Shown: positions 1 to 6,261, numbered from the stretch's first letter. The stretch: 8,435 nucleotides of DNA from PBB1 sp043738425 (GCA_043738425.1 JAYUGJ010000137.1:1-8435), one strand, 5' to 3'. Program-made: numbers and translations. Notes: generated by a model from the sequence alone, not told the origin.

Positions 1-60
1 CGCGACTCCACTGTCGCGCCGCCCGATTTTGTTTTCAGCTGCAACACGACGCACTACGCC

Positions 61-2907
61 ATGAACCGCATTCCTATTTCCGCCCAGCCTCACCACCACC
101 TTGATTGCGCGTCGCGCAGCGTCGCGCGGCGCATGCTCATCAGCGCGGTGCTCGTCAGCGCCGTCCTGATTGCCGGCTGCGCATCGGTGCCCGCCGACAC
201 CGCGGGCCCGGCGCTCGGCACCCCGCCGTCGACTGCGGCTGTGGGTGCAGCTGCGGCAGCGGCCGCATCGGCACCGGGTGTGTCGCAAGCCGGTGTGGTG
301 GCGAAATTGCCTGCGCCGGGCGCCGCGGCATCGGCGCCTGCCGCGCCGTTGTCGCCGGGCGCGCTGCGGCCGTTTGCCGACGTGATCAAAGACGCCAAGC
401 AAATCAGCGGCTTGTTCACGCTGTGGCAAAAAGACGAAAAGGTGTGGCTGGAGTTGAAGCCGGAGGACTTCAATCAGCCGCTGTTCTTGTCGCCAAAGTA
501 CAAAACCGGTCTTGGTGAAGGCCGCTTTTTCGGTGGGCTGATGGGCGAAGAATCGGTGATCGAATTCCGCCGTGTTTACAACCAGGTGCAAATGCTGGCG
601 CGCAATACCGAATTCGTCGCCACGCCGAAAACGCCGGCAGGCCGCGCGGTCGAAGCAGCGTTTTCGCCGAGCCTGTTGGCGTCTACCGCGGTGCTGAGCC
701 AGCCGCATCCCGAGCGCAAATCGGTGCTGGTCGAGGCGAACCCGCTGTTCGTCAACGACATGATGGGCGTGGCCATCGGCCTGCAGCGCCTGTACCGCCA
801 AGGTTACGGACTCGACCCGCGCAACTCGGCCATCACCGACATCCGCGCCACGCCCGACTTGCTGGTGATCGAGGTGCTGAGCCATTACGCGACCGGCTCG
901 ATTGCGCTGGCCACACCGGGCACGCCACCCGGCACGCCGATGCCGTCGGTGCCGCGGTCGCTGCCCGATGCGCGCAGCTTGTTCATGACGCTGCATTACT
1001 CGCTGGCCAAACTTCCGGCGCAGGTGATGGCGGCGCGGCAGGCCGATGGCCGCATTGGCCATTTCACCAGCAACCTCTCGGACTTCAGTGACGACCTCGT
1101 GCGCACGCCGCGCCAGCGCCATGTGAATCGCTGGCGGCTGGAGAAAAAAGACCCGGCTGCAGCTCTGTCCGAACCGGTCAAGCCGATCACTTTTTGGCTC
1201 GACCGCACGGTGCCGGTCAAGTACCGCGCGGCGGTGACTGCGGGCATCCTGGAGTGGAACAAAGCGTTCGAAAAAATCGGCTTCAGCAACGCGATACAGG
1301 TGGAAGTGCAACCCGACGACGCGACCTGGGACACGCTCGATTTCGGCCGCGCATCGGTGCGCTGGATGACGAACTCGAGCCCCTCGTTCGGTGCCATCGG
1401 GCCCAGCCACGTCGACCCGCGATCGGGCGAGATTCTCGACGCCGACATCGGCCTCGAAAGCCTGTCGTCACGCAACCTGCGTGCGTTGCGCTCGCAGGTG
1501 TTGGCGTCGCCGGCAGCGCTTGACCTGCCGGCCGAATTGACCGCGCGCGGCATGCGCGGCCGTGCTGCGTGCGACTACGCAGACCAGGCGGCGGAACAAA
1601 TGAGCTACGCACTCGACGTGTTGGAAGCGCGTGGCGAACTCGAGCCCGGCAGCCCCGAAGCCGAAGCGTTTGTGCAGGGCTACATGAAAGACGTGACGAT
1701 GCACGAGGTCGGCCACACGCTGGGCCTGCGGCATAACTTCCGTTCGTCGCGCGCCTACACCGAGGCGCAGTTGGCTGACCCGGTGTTCACCGCGGCCAAC
1801 GGCATCGCCGGCTCGGTGATGGAGTACGCCGCGATCAATTTGTCGGCACCCGGTGTAGCGAGCACGGCGCAGGGCACACCCTTCAACAGCACGCTCGGAC
1901 CGTACGACTACTGGGCTATCGAGTACGCCTACCGGCCGCTGCCTGCGGCGACCGAGACCGCCGATCTGGCAAAAATCGCCGGGCGCAACGCCGAGCCCGC
2001 ATTGGCATTCGGTACCGACGAAGACAACCTCTACGGCATCGATCCGGAGACGCTGCAATTCGACCTCGGCTCGGATGTGGTGGCGTTCGCGCGCAAACGC
2101 ATCGCCATTGGCCGCGACTTGTTCGAGCGGCAAGAAAACCGCACCCTGGCGGCCGATCAAGACTATTCGGTGCTGCGCCGCTCGGTCACCTATGCGCTGC
2201 GTGACATGGGCCGTGCTGCGGCTGCGCTGAGCCGACAAATCGGCGGTGTGCGTACGGTGCGCGACCACATGGGCAGCGGTCGAGATCCGTTGTCGCCGAC
2301 GCCGGCCGCAGACCAGCGCGCAGCGCTCGATGTGCTGGCGCGCGGTTTTTTGTCGGCGGACAGCTTTCGCATTTCACCGGCGCTGCAACGCAAATTAGGC
2401 GTTGATTTTTTAGAACGTGGTGACGCCGCATTGCGTGGCGACAACACGCCTGCCACCGCCTTGGTCACCGACTTTTCAGTCGCTTCGCAAGTCATCGAAT
2501 TGCAACGCGCGGTGTTGGGCCAGTTGCTCAGTGATCCGGTAGCGGTGCGGTTGCTCGACAGCGAAGACAAGCTGCCGAAAGACGCACTGCGTTTGTCTGA
2601 GCTGTACCGCCGATTGAACGATGCGGTGTGGAGCGAATTGGGGCAAGCGGGCGATATTGCGCCGTTGCGCCGTGAGCTGCAGCGCGAGCACATCAACCGC
2701 ATCGCGCAGCAGCTGTTGCGACCGGCTGCACTGAGCCGCGCCGATGCGCGCAGCCTGGTGCGTGCGCAGGCGCAAACGCTGCTGCAACGGCTGACTGCGG
2801 TCAGTCGGCGCAGCGGCCTCAGCGCCGAGGCGCAAGCGCATTTGCAAGACAGCGCCGACACGCTGCAGCAAGCGCTGACCGCCAAGCTGTTGCGTATGGG
2901 GACATGA
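61..2907 (+). CDS. Outer-membrane lipoprotein zinc-dependent metalloprotease (DUF5117/DUF4953 family)
   Basis: This 948-residue protein is a predicted zinc endopeptidase of the zincin type. The extended zinc motif HEVGHTLGLRH lies at residues 548-558: His548, His552 and His558 would bind zinc and Glu549 would be the catalytic base. A likely Met-turn follows at Met587 (SVMEY). The regions around residues 137-350 (PLFLSPKY, LVRTPRQRHVNRW) and the C-terminal half match the DUF5117 and DUF4953 domains that accompany this zincin. The N-terminus has a basic stretch (RSVARR), a hydrophobic segment and a lipobox LIAGC with Cys40. Residue +2 is Ser, which favours outer-membrane sorting. An Ala/Pro-rich linker covers about residues 48-98. 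The 61 start is preferred over Met25 (position 133) because only the longer form supplies the positively charged n-region; neither start has a clear Shine-Dalgarno. The substrate is unknown. The family call is firm, the biological role is not. Confidence 0.93.
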   Translation: MNRIPISAQPHHHLDCASRSVARRMLISAVLVSAVLIAGCASVPADTAGPALGTPPSTAAVGAAAAAAASAPGVSQAGVVAKLPAPGAAASAPAAPLSPGALRPFADVIKDAKQISGLFTLWQKDEKVWLELKPEDFNQPLFLSPKYKTGLGEGRFFGGLMGEESVIEFRRVYNQVQMLARNTEFVATPKTPAGRAVEAAFSPSLLASTAVLSQPHPERKSVLVEANPLFVNDMMGVAIGLQRLYRQGYGLDPRNSAITDIRATPDLLVIEVLSHYATGSIALATPGTPPGTPMPSVPRSLPDARSLFMTLHYSLAKLPAQVMAARQADGRIGHFTSNLSDFSDDLVRTPRQRHVNRWRLEKKDPAAALSEPVKPITFWLDRTVPVKYRAAVTAGILEWNKAFEKIGFSNAIQVEVQPDDATWDTLDFGRASVRWMTNSSPSFGAIGPSHVDPRSGEILDADIGLESLSSRNLRALRSQVLASPAALDLPAELTARGMRGRAACDYADQAAEQMSYALDVLEARGELEPGSPEAEAFVQGYMKDVTMHEVGHTLGLRHNFRSSRAYTEAQLADPVFTAANGIAGSVMEYAAINLSAPGVASTAQGTPFNSTLGPYDYWAIEYAYRPLPAATETADLAKIAGRNAEPALAFGTDEDNLYGIDPETLQFDLGSDVVAFARKRIAIGRDLFERQENRTLAADQDYSVLRRSVTYALRDMGRAAAALSRQIGGVRTVRDHMGSGRDPLSPTPAADQRAALDVLARGFLSADSFRISPALQRKLGVDFLERGDAALRGDNTPATALVTDFSVASQVIELQRAVLGQLLSDPVAVRLLDSEDKLPKDALRLSELYRRLNDAVWSELGQAGDIAPLRRELQREHINRIAQQLLRPAALSRADARSLVRAQAQTLLQRLTAVSRRSGLSAEAQAHLQDSADTLQQALTAKLLRMGT

Positions 2908-2910
2908 TGC

Positions 2911-2944
2911 GCAGCGGTTGCGAAGCGGCTACGCACCGCGCTGC
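2911..2944 (+). terminator. Possible GC-rich stem-loop after the metalloprotease gene
   Basis: Three bases after the metalloprotease stop, GCAGCG (2911-2916) pairs with CGCTGC (2939-2944). The pairing continues inward with one bulge and one mismatch to TGCG/CGCA (2919-2922 with 2932-2935), leaving a 9-nt loop. No U-run follows, so it is not a classical intrinsic terminator. It could protect the mRNA 3' end or assist termination between this gene and the cupin gene. Confidence 0.35.
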
Positions 2945-2991
2945 AATCGGGCGCTGCGCGGTGCTGAAAGCCCGAGCCATCGATGCCAACC

Positions 2992-2995
2992 GGAG
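2992..2995 (+). promoter_or_regulatory. Shine-Dalgarno GGAG that sets the cupin start
   Basis: GGAG lies 5 nt before the ATG at 3001. The in-frame ATG at 2983 has no such site in front of it and would place the GGAG inside the coding region. This makes 3001 the likely start. Confidence 0.7.
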
Positions 2996-3000
2996 ACCCT

Positions 3001-3429
3001 ATGAAACCGAAAACCGCTGAGCGTTATGTGCAGATAGACGCCGTCGACTGGCAGGATTTCCCGGCGGTTTTTTCGACCGGTGGCATCCGCTGGAAGCTGC
3101 TCAACGTGTTGCCCGAATCGGGTGCCTGGACCGCCCTGTTCAATTGCCCGGCCGGCTCGTCATTCGCGCCGCATGTGCACGCGGGGCCGGGTGAATACCT
3201 GCTGACCAAGGGGCGCATGGATGTGCGTGGTGGCAGTGCGGCGGGTGGCGACACCGCGGTCGCACTTGGCTATGGTTTCGAGTCGTCGGGTGCGCGCCAC
3301 GACCAAACCCAGTTTCCCGAGGCCAGCGAGTTCTACATGACCTTCCTCGGCCCGCTGACGTTCATTCGTCCCGATGGATCGCCGCTTGCGGTAGTCGGTT
3401 GGGCCGAAGCGCAGGCTGCCTGGGGCTAA
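3001..3429 (+). CDS. dke1: Acetylacetone dioxygenase-like cupin (Dke1 family)
   Basis: This 142-residue protein is a single cupin fold. It closely resembles Dke1 of Acinetobacter johnsonii, the non-haem Fe(II) enzyme that cleaves 2,4-pentanedione with O2 to acetate and methylglyoxal (recalled from memory, not searched). His58, His60 and His100 reproduce the Dke1 3-His centre (62/64/104) at a constant offset of four. At the same offset I find the equivalents of Dke1 Phe59, Tyr70, Arg80, Glu98, Thr107, Phe115 and Phe119 as Phe55, Tyr66, Arg76, Glu94, Thr103, Phe111 and Phe115. The segments AGPGEYLLTKGRM, GFESSGARH and FYMTFLGPL are diagnostic. There is no signal peptide, so it should be cytosolic. 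The gene sits alone after the metalloprotease and faces the spherulin-like gene. The natural substrate may be another beta-diketone or related enolisable compound, since no other diketone gene is nearby. Confidence 0.85.
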   Translation: MKPKTAERYVQIDAVDWQDFPAVFSTGGIRWKLLNVLPESGAWTALFNCPAGSSFAPHVHAGPGEYLLTKGRMDVRGGSAAGGDTAVALGYGFESSGARHDQTQFPEASEFYMTFLGPLTFIRPDGSPLAVVGWAEAQAAWG

Positions 3430-3454
3430 GAGCGTGACGAATGACGCTGCGGTT

Positions 3455-3466
3455 TTCGGCTAGCCG
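3455..3466. repeat. 12-bp perfect palindrome in the convergent gap
   Basis: TCGGCTAGCCGA is a perfect palindrome spanning the stop codon of the leftward spherulin-like gene, 26 bp past the stop of the rightward cupin gene. A T-run (TTTT) lies just left of it, and a second inverted repeat, GCAGCC/GGCTGC, lies at 3469-3484. Together they may form a weak bidirectional end-of-transcript structure. No canonical terminator is present. Confidence 0.35.
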
Positions 3467-4449
3467 ATGCAGCCCGCTGGCTGCGCTGCGCTTGGTGCGT
3501 TGCCGCACCTGCGGCGGGCTTTTGCGCGCCAGCCCAACGTGGCCAAGCCGACCAGCATCAGCACCACCGATGCGGGCTCAGGCACCGCGCTGACGGCGTT
3601 CGCGGCATTCACCGCAGCGAGCTCTTCGTTCCAATAGGTCGGCAGTCGATCCCATGGGTTGGGCGCGGCATCGTCGGTGATGTACAGGTAGCCCGCGCGT
3701 TGCGCCACCGCCTCGCTCACCAGCGTGCGCATCTGGCTGGCATCGGCGACGTTGTAGTGCAGGTGCGCCTGGCGTGATGGATCGGCGGTGGTCATCCACG
3801 GCTCAGTCGCCGCACCGAGGTAGCTGCCGGTGCCACGCTCGAACGTGACCAGCGTGTCGGCCACATGCAGGTATGCGGCAGGCGTCGCAGTTCCCGGGTT
3901 GCCCACCAGCTGCCAGCCGGGGTGCTGTGCGCGCAGCGTTGCGGCCAGGTCGGTGTAGTACGGCAGGTCGGCCGCCTGGTTCGACATCTCGTCCAGAAAC
4001 AAACCATCGACGCGGTACCAGCTGGCGTATTGCGCTGCCTCCATCACCACGTCGGCGACCGATTTCGCGGCCGGCAAACCGGGCGTGCAACGGGTGCCGC
4101 CGTAGCAGGTGTACACATAGCCCAGCACCTTGCCGCCAGCGGCTTTGAAGCTGCTGATCGCGTTCACGTAATCGGCGTTTTGCGCCGCGCCCACACCATT
4201 GGCCGGGTTGATGATGGCGGTGATCTGCGCACCCGCCGCACTGGCCGCGGTGAGCTCGTCCCAAAAACTCAGTGCCGGATCAGACGACGGGTAGAAGTAG
4301 GTCGGCACCAACAATTCGACTGCCTGCGTGGCGCTGTGGGCGGCCAGCAGAACAACCGCTGCGATCACGCCGCGGGTGGATCCGAACGTGCGGATAGATG
4401 GGGTGGCTTGGGTGATTTGAGTGGCGCGTTGGCGTGTGGACGTGGACAT
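3460..4449 (-). CDS. Secreted spherulin-4/GH135-like protein with PEP-CTERM sorting signal
   Basis: This 329-residue protein has a long basic n-region, a hydrophobic core at about residues 28-40 and a likely cleavage after Ala43. The mature domain (about 45-280) resembles spherulation-specific family 4 (Spherulin4, GH135), the TIM-barrel family of fungal Sph3, which hydrolyses galactosaminogalactan. Seen motifs include LLVPTYFYPSS (46-56), the strand end GLFLDE with Asp153-Glu154, and VTFERG with Glu204. These are good candidates for the acidic catalytic residues of GH135, though only an alignment can prove the assignment. The C-terminus has VPEPAS (289-294), a hydrophobic helix (about 295-307) and a basic cluster RAKARRR (308-314): a PEP-CTERM signal handled by exosortase. 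Fifteen further residues follow that cluster, which is unusual. The ATG at 4449 has GGAG 6 nt upstream. Likely role: an exported or surface glycoside hydrolase, perhaps acting on the cell's own exopolysaccharide (inference). Confidence 0.85.
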   Translation of the reverse strand: MSTSTRQRATQITQATPSIRTFGSTRGVIAAVVLLAAHSATQAVELLVPTYFYPSSDPALSFWDELTAASAAGAQITAIINPANGVGAAQNADYVNAISSFKAAGGKVLGYVYTCYGGTRCTPGLPAAKSVADVVMEAAQYASWYRVDGLFLDEMSNQAADLPYYTDLAATLRAQHPGWQLVGNPGTATPAAYLHVADTLVTFERGTGSYLGAATEPWMTTADPSRQAHLHYNVADASQMRTLVSEAVAQRAGYLYITDDAAPNPWDRLPTYWNEELAAVNAANAVSAVPEPASVVLMLVGLATLGWRAKARRRCGNAPSAAQPAGCIG

Positions 4450-4451
4450 GT

Positions 4452-4493
4452 ACTGCTCCGAATGAACTGCTCCGAATGAACTGCTCCGAATGT
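4452..4493 (-). repeat. Three tandem 14-bp units carrying the ribosome binding site
   Basis: The + strand unit ACTGCTCCGAATGA occurs at 4452-4465, 4466-4479 and 4480-4493, the last copy with one mismatch at its final base. Read on the - strand, each unit contains CGGAGCAG, a Shine-Dalgarno-like GGAG. The copy nearest the spherulin-like gene places GGAG (4456-4459) 6 nt before the ATG at 4449. The other two lie 14 and 28 nt further upstream without a start codon at the same spacing. The leader therefore carries a triplicated ribosome-binding unit. Confidence 0.85.
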
Positions 4494-4533
4494 GGCGCGC
4501 CTAATGTAGAAGCCGTGTGGCGCGGTGGCACCG

Positions 4534-4557
4534 CCGACCCCGCATTCGAGGGGTCGG
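4534..4557. repeat. Perfect 8-bp stem-loop upstream of the spherulin-like gene
   Basis: CCGACCCC (4534-4541) and GGGGTCGG (4550-4557) form a perfect inverted repeat with an 8-nt loop. It lies 85-108 bp before the spherulin-like start codon. It may be an operator, a leader-RNA hairpin or an end of the neighbouring repeat element. No T-run follows on either strand. Confidence 0.5.
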
Positions 4558-4584
4558 TTCGCCACGCTGTTTGTTTCACTGCCG

Positions 4585-4650
4585 AACCCGTTCGGGATGT
4601 GTCCTTCGTCAAGCCTAGGCCAGGCCCTTCGGCGGGCGCAGGGTGAACGC
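4585..4650. repeat. Degenerate copy of a dispersed intergenic repeat (CCTTCG...CAGG type)
   Basis: The stretch contains CCCGTTCGGG, then CCTTCGTCAAGC, then CCCTTCGG with GCAGGGTGAACG. This order resembles the dispersed betaproteobacterial intergenic repeat built from CCTTCGACAAGCTCAGG units flanked by GTTCG/CGAAC arms. The meaningless translations across it (SLGQALRRAQGE in one frame, FVKPRPGPSAGAG in another) are the familiar false peptides produced by that repeat. Several bases differ from the form I remember, so this is probably an old copy. Borders are approximate. Confidence 0.5.
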
Positions 4651-4688
4651 GCAGTCAAACCGTATGGGATCGGTTCGGTTTCTTGCGG

Positions 4689-4934
4689 CTACGTCGGCCT
4701 GGCAGGCGGGCTGGTGGAATCCGATTCAGGGCCTGCGCTGGCTGCGCCATCGGTGTCGTCGGCGACCAGGCCTTTGCTCAGGCTGTTGCGGATGAACTGG
4801 TTTTCGTAGTGCCGATTGCGCCGGTTTTTCTTCGCATCGGCGCGTTTGCCGTTGCGCTTGTCGACCACGATCTCGCCCAGCCGGCTCAGGTCGTCGAGGC
4901 TTTTGACATCGTTGGGCGAATTGCGTTTGACCAT
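4689..4934 (-). CDS. Small basic hydrophilic protein of unknown function
   Basis: This 81-residue reading frame has codon use like the neighbouring genes (GGC, CTG, GAC, CGC, GTC and AAC dominate), whereas the DNA just upstream gives Cys/Arg-rich translations typical of non-coding frames. The first half begins MVKRNSPNDVKSLDDLSRLG, followed by a strongly basic helix-like stretch KRADAKKNRRNRHYENQF (residues 30-47). It ends in an acidic then Ser/Pro-rich, probably disordered tail. There is no signal peptide, membrane segment or known catalytic motif. The pattern could suit a nucleic-acid- or ribosome-binding protein, but that is only inference from composition. The start is uncertain: Met at 4934 is used, while an in-frame ATG at 4952 would add six residues, and neither has a good Shine-Dalgarno. 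It lies 239 bp upstream of the spherulin-like gene on the same strand and is divergent from the aspartoacylase-like gene. I do not recognise the family. Confidence 0.62.
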   Translation of the reverse strand: MVKRNSPNDVKSLDDLSRLGEIVVDKRNGKRADAKKNRRNRHYENQFIRNSLSKGLVADDTDGAASAGPESDSTSPPARPT

Positions 4935-4952
4935 GGGCGGCGAGCATGCCAT

Positions 4953-5158
4953 GGGCGCAATCCGCGCCGTAGCGCATGGCCTTGTGTGCTGCGCGCAGCG
5001 AGCCCGCCTCCGTGCGCAACGGCAGATAGGTTCCAATCTGCATTTGCGCACTTGGCGCGCATGGTCGCATTGCGCCCACCTTCGCCATCCGCGCCCGTCG
5101 CGACTCCTGTTCCCTCTACCTACCTACCTACCTACCCACCCGCACCGGCCTACCCACC
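4953..5158. other. Divergent intergenic region with no supported gene
   Basis: About 206 bp separate the small leftward gene from the rightward aspartoacylase-like gene, so promoters for both should lie here. I see a 12-bp GC palindrome GCTGCGCGCAGC (4988-4999) and the CTAC tandem repeat near the right end. No convincing -35/-10 pair and no Shine-Dalgarno before 5159 could be identified by eye. Confidence 0.5.
5116..5135 (+). repeat. Tetranucleotide repeat (CTAC)5
   Basis: Five perfect CTAC units lie 23-43 bp upstream of the ATG at 5159, followed by a C-rich stretch with CACC and CTACCCACC variants. The position suits the untranslated leader or core promoter of the aspartoacylase-like gene. 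Tetranucleotide arrays can change length by replication slippage, which would change promoter or leader spacing here. Confidence 0.85.
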
Positions 5159-6169
5159 ATGCCTAAAACCAAACCCGAAGAGATCAACCCCGACTCCATC
5201 GCTGCGTACTGCATCAACACCGATCGCGCAGGCCCGCGGCTGATCGTGCTGGGTGGCGTGCACGGCAACGAACGGTGCGGCACCACCGCGATCAACCAGG
5301 TGCTGTCCGACTTTGCACGCGACAAGCTGGCAGTGGTGCGCGGCAACCTGACGCTGATACCGGTGGCCAACCCGCTGGCCTACAAAAACGGTACCCGGAT
5401 GGGCGATCGCAACCTGAACCGCAACCTGCGGGTCAGCGAGGTGCCGCTGGACAACGAAGACCGCATCGCCAACCAGCTGTGCCCGCTGATTGCCAAACAC
5501 GATGCGCTGCTCGACCTGCATTCGTTCCAATCGCCGGGTGAGCCGTTTGCGATGATCGGCCCGCTGAGCAACGAAGGCACGCTGGAGCCGTTCGAGTTGT
5601 CGTCACACGAAGAAGCACTGGCGCTGCGGCTGGGCCCACGCCGCTTTGTCGAAGGCTGGCTCGAAACCTATGCCGCCGGCGTCAGCCAGCGCACGCAACG
5701 TGCGCAGCACGACACCGATGCCAGTGCGCGCGCGCAGCTGCTCAACACCGATCCGCGCTACGGCATCGGCACCACCGAATTCATGCGCAGCGTCGGTGGC
5801 GTGGCCATCACCGTGGAATGCGGTCAGCACGACGACGCGAACGCGGCCGAGGTGGCGTACCACGCGATCCTCAACACCATGGCGCACTTGGCAATGATCG
5901 AAGCGCCGCGCCCCACACCGCGCGCCGACCCGCAGGTGTTGAAGCTGACCGAAGTCACCGACCGCTGGCATGCCGACGATGCATTCATCAAACCGTGGGC
6001 CAGTTTCGATGCGGTGAAGTCAGGCGAAGTCATCGGCCACCGACACGACGGCACGGTCGTGAGTGCACCCGGCGATGGCTACATCGTGTTCCCCAACACC
6101 ACCGCGCTGCCGGGCAACGAATGGTTTTATTTCGCCCGCAACAGCAGCCGTGTGATGGCAGCCGATTGA
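5159..6169 (+). CDS. Aspartoacylase/succinylglutamate desuccinylase-family zinc hydrolase
   Basis: This 336-residue cytosolic protein belongs to the AstE/AspA group of M14-like zinc carboxypeptidase folds, which remove an acyl group from N-acyl amino acids. Zinc ligands are visible as HGNE (His35, Glu38) and His121 in LLDLHSF. DRNLNRNL (83-90) matches the substrate-carboxylate binding Asn-Arg motif (Asn87-Arg88). Glu220 in ITVECGQH is the expected catalytic glutamate. The C-terminal part (about 265-332, including GTVVSAPGDGYIVFP) fits the small beta-barrel domain found in this family. The length is normal. The start at 5159 places HGNE at the usual distance from the N-terminus, although the C-rich leader shows no Shine-Dalgarno. 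No ast or arginine-succinyltransferase genes are adjacent, so the exact substrate cannot be assigned. It lies 105 bp upstream of the DUF2796 operon on the same strand and may be transcribed separately. Confidence 0.88.
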   Translation: MPKTKPEEINPDSIAAYCINTDRAGPRLIVLGGVHGNERCGTTAINQVLSDFARDKLAVVRGNLTLIPVANPLAYKNGTRMGDRNLNRNLRVSEVPLDNEDRIANQLCPLIAKHDALLDLHSFQSPGEPFAMIGPLSNEGTLEPFELSSHEEALALRLGPRRFVEGWLETYAAGVSQRTQRAQHDTDASARAQLLNTDPRYGIGTTEFMRSVGGVAITVECGQHDDANAAEVAYHAILNTMAHLAMIEAPRPTPRADPQVLKLTEVTDRWHADDAFIKPWASFDAVKSGEVIGHRHDGTVVSAPGDGYIVFPNTTALPGNEWFYFARNSSRVMAAD

Positions 6170-6191
6170 ACCCGCAGGCAGCGTAATCACG

Positions 6192-6241
6192 CGTGCTTCG
6201 GCGTGTCGGGTCTCGCGGGCCGACACGTCACCGAAGGCGCG
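6192..6241 (+). promoter_or_regulatory. Large imperfect stem-loop before the DUF2796 operon
   Basis: CGTGTCGG (6202-6209) pairs perfectly with CCGACACG (6220-6227) around a 10-nt loop. An outer stem CTTCGG (6196-6201) pairs with CCGAAG (6231-6236), separated from the inner stem only by a 3-nt bulge (TCA) on the right arm. Weaker pairing continues to 6192/6241. The structure ends about 20 nt before the Shine-Dalgarno of the DUF2796 gene. With no T-run it is not a canonical terminator. It may be a leader-RNA element, an operator, or an mRNA end for the gene before it. Confidence 0.55.
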
Positions 6242-6261
6242 ATGCGTGTCGCACCCGTACG

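Noticed and set aside
1468..2268. Long minus-strand open frame (266 codons) inside the metalloprotease gene
   Set aside because: High-GC shadow frame rich in Arg, Val and His with no recognisable domain. The sense strand encodes conserved zincin motifs at the same place.
3865..4479. Plus-strand open frame (204 codons) opposite the spherulin-like gene
   Set aside because: Low-complexity Arg/Gly/Val translation, no start signal, and it fully overlaps a gene with clear signal peptide, domain and PEP-CTERM features.
4452..4493. CRISPR-like array
   Set aside because: The 14-bp units are directly adjacent without spacers and there are only three, so this is a tandem repeat.
4953..5088. Minus-strand frame with IGTYLPLRTEAGSL and LRAAHKAMRYGADC, a possible frameshifted N-terminal part of the small basic protein
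   Set aside because: It is short, has mixed codon quality with several Cys and Met, no Shine-Dalgarno, and continues in a different frame across the small gene. A decayed coding remnant is possible but not supportable by eye.
4683..5243. Plus-strand 186-codon frame over the intergenic region
   Set aside because: It runs antisense to the small basic gene and into the start of the aspartoacylase-like gene. Its translation is Pro/Ala/Arg-rich with the repeat-encoded TYLPTYPP, and no ribosome binding site was found.
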